From Bacteroidales bacterium (GTDB taxonomy: Bacteria; Bacteroidota; Bacteroidia; Bacteroidales; SM23-62): 6,579 nucleotides of DNA. The position numbers and the translations under genes are program-made. Every line of letters starts with the position of its first letter. Positions within the stretch are counted from its first letter, which is position 1. Below the pieces are notes generated by a model. The model did no database searches. It had not been told where the DNA came from and saw nothing but the letters and a program-made list of their open reading frames with translations. Of the stretch, positions 5,395 through 6,579 are shown piece after piece. The stretch is taken from NCBI GenBank assembly GCA_016783865.1, contig JADHVS010000235.1:1-6579 (forward strand), written 5' to 3'.

Positions 5395-5464
5395 GATTCA
5401 CGATTCACGATTCACGATTCACGATTCACGATTCACGACTCACGACTCACTCATCACTCGTCAC
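5395..5464 (-). repeat. heptad array C (ten 7-base units, GTGAATC on the minus strand)
   Basis: On the plus strand there are six GATTCAC, two GACTCAC, one TCATCAC and one TCGTCAC, all in phase over 70 bases. On the minus strand these read GTGACGA, GTGATGA, GTGAGTC twice, GTGAATC six times, in the sense direction of the OmpA/SPOR gene. The first two units and part of the third are coding (last residues VTSDE and the TGA stop at 5447-5449). The purest units are farthest from the gene. Confidence 0.95.
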
Positions 5465-6579
5465 CTTCTTATAATGATTCACGTTCATAATAAACGCATC
5501 TTTATAACCCAGCTGCTTTATCTTCGGTAAGGCTTCCATGGCAGCCTGAATGCCCTGGTATTCGCCCACAACGTACCGGTATAAACCGTCCTGGCACGCG
5601 TGCTGCGTCACCTGCCCGATGTTATTAAAAAAACCAGTATCCTTCGGATTCTTTAGCGCCATGACCTGGATGGTGTAAACTCTCTGAGATGCTGGCCGGG
5701 TGGGTTTGTAACTGGACAATAAACGGTCCAGTTCCTTTTTCTCAATGATCCGTGCTCCATCAAATCCCTCATCGATGGCCCGATTCAGCAACTGAACGGC
5801 ATCCGGTCTTTGATTGAACCGGCCTGCCAGATATACAAACCTGTTTCCCGACTGTATCTCTTCAATTTTACTGCCACCAACACCAGCAGGAAGATCTGAT
5901 CTTTGATCATCCCCCTCATTGAGCAGCACAGAAAATTCCAAATCCCTCCTGGCCCTGAGTTCCGTAGGAACAAATATATCTTCAATAGTGATATTCACCT
6001 CTTCATAATTGGAAAGCTTAATTTCAACATACCTGTTCAGCTTCCTCCCCTCCGGATTATCGGATCCATCCTCGTTTTCATTGATAGCAATAAAATCCGA
6101 TTCTCCCACCCCGGTCAATACTAACCGTCCTTCATCAATGCCTTTTTCGATCAGGTACCGGCCCACCGACCCGGATCTTTTCTCAGTCAGCGCCAGATTA
6201 TAGGAATCTGATCCTTTTGCATCAGAATGTCCGATCAGCTCAACGGTAAGGTCCTGATACTGATCCATGATCAGGTATAACCTGTCTGCTTCTTCCTTTG
6301 CCCTGGCCGACAGTTCAACACTATTGTAATCAAACATAATGTAATTTATCACCATGTCCTTATTCGCGGGACCACCCTGAGAAGCCCTCTCCTCACCCCT
6401 TGCCGGCATTTGTGCCGGAGGCACCTTTTCTTTTGGTTTTGCATTTGGCTTTTCTTTCGTTTCCTGGTCTGCCATAAGCTGCAATTCCTCATCACTCAGG
6501 AACCTGATATGCTGAACCACCAGTTTATTATCGTTCGATAACCTGGCAGCCACAAACATATTATCTTCAGTATCAACCG
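5447..6579 (-). CDS. OmpA-family peptidoglycan-binding protein with C-terminal SPOR-like modules (5' end outside the window)
   Basis: The frame stays open through the right edge, so the N-terminus is missing; counting here starts at the internal Met codon 6557-6559. Residues 38-66 are a Lys/Pro/Gly-rich linker. Residues 70-183 are an OmpA_C domain: YIMFDYNS, then ELIGHSDAKGSDSYNLALTEKRSG with the Asp and Arg that hold the diaminopimelate of peptidoglycan, and a closing NRYVEI. After a connector, residues 238-272 (GNRFVYLAGRFN, then AIDEGFDGARII) and 292-360 (RVYTIQVMA, then GLYRYVVGEY and GYKDAFI) resemble two SPOR modules, which bind bare glycan strands. The protein should sit in the periplasm or on the outer membrane, anchoring it to the wall. 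The missing N-part may carry a signal peptide and a beta-propeller or TPR region, as in other Bacteroidota OmpA proteins; that is a guess. It converges on the kinase gene. The TGA stop lies in array C. Confidence 0.88.
   Translation of the reverse strand, partial: VDTEDNMFVAARLSNDNKLVVQHIRFLSDEELQLMADQETKEKPNAKPKEKVPPAQMPARGEERASQGGPANKDMVINYIMFDYNSVELSARAKEEADRLYLIMDQYQDLTVELIGHSDAKGSDSYNLALTEKRSGSVGRYLIEKGIDEGRLVLTGVGESDFIAINENEDGSDNPEGRKLNRYVEIKLSNYEEVNITIEDIFVPTELRARRDLEFSVLLNEGDDQRSDLPAGVGGSKIEEIQSGNRFVYLAGRFNQRPDAVQLLNRAIDEGFDGARIIEKKELDRLLSSYKPTRPASQRVYTIQVMALKNPKDTGFFNNIGQVTQHACQDGLYRYVVGEYQGIQAAMEALPKIKQLGYKDAFIMNVNHYKKVTSDE

Noticed and set aside
5395..5464. CRISPR array
   Set aside because: The units are contiguous 7-mers without spacers, and no cas genes are present.
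5282..5530. Plus-strand 82-codon open frame through the repeat region (reads IHDSRFT repeats)
   Set aside because: It is the stop-free antisense reading of array C joined to shadows of the kinase and OmpA genes; (GATTCAC)n is open in every frame by construction.

Overview
The window most likely comes from a member of the Bacteroidota, probably Bacteroidales-like, at moderate GC. The evidence is: two exact TAnnTTTG -7 promoter boxes (TATATTTG), starts without clear Shine-Dalgarno sequences, a signal peptide ending in the typical FAQ, a zinc-less ROK sugar kinase of a type I recognise from this phylum, an FHS-family sugar permease, and an OmpA/SPOR envelope protein. No mobile-element gene, CRISPR array or phage gene is visible.

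Layout, left to right. Bases 1-94 may hold the last 30 codons of a plus-strand gene. The next 200 bases are non-coding and hold two hairpins; one resembles the anticodon arm of the neighbouring tRNA and the other is a likely terminator. A minus-strand tRNA with anticodon CAT follows (298-371), with its own promoter box at 446-453. Next is a complete minus-strand ABC exporter half-transporter (505-2286), whose start I place at an internal GTG behind a promoter box. It diverges from a small plus-strand VOC/glyoxalase-fold protein with an apparent signal peptide (2470-2931). A plus-strand sugar module follows: an FHS-type MFS permease (3029-4174) and a ROK kinase (4207-5322), separated by 32 bases. 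These two would import a hexose and phosphorylate it in the cytoplasm. The right end is a convergent minus-strand OmpA/SPOR peptidoglycan-binding protein whose 5' part lies beyond the window.

The most unusual content is a set of short heptad arrays, consensus GTGA(A/T)TC, that border the genes of the right half. They lie at the 3' ends of the VOC gene, the permease gene and the OmpA/SPOR gene, each time with the GTGA strand in the sense direction of the gene that ends there. All three genes take their TGA stop from a GTGA unit. Three units in a row place TGA in all three frames of the sense strand, while the opposite strand is open in every frame. A different 7/8-base array (AGTCnnn) follows the kinase, and a short GTGA array lies between the tRNA and the ABC gene. 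The protein-coding genes themselves belong to familiar families.
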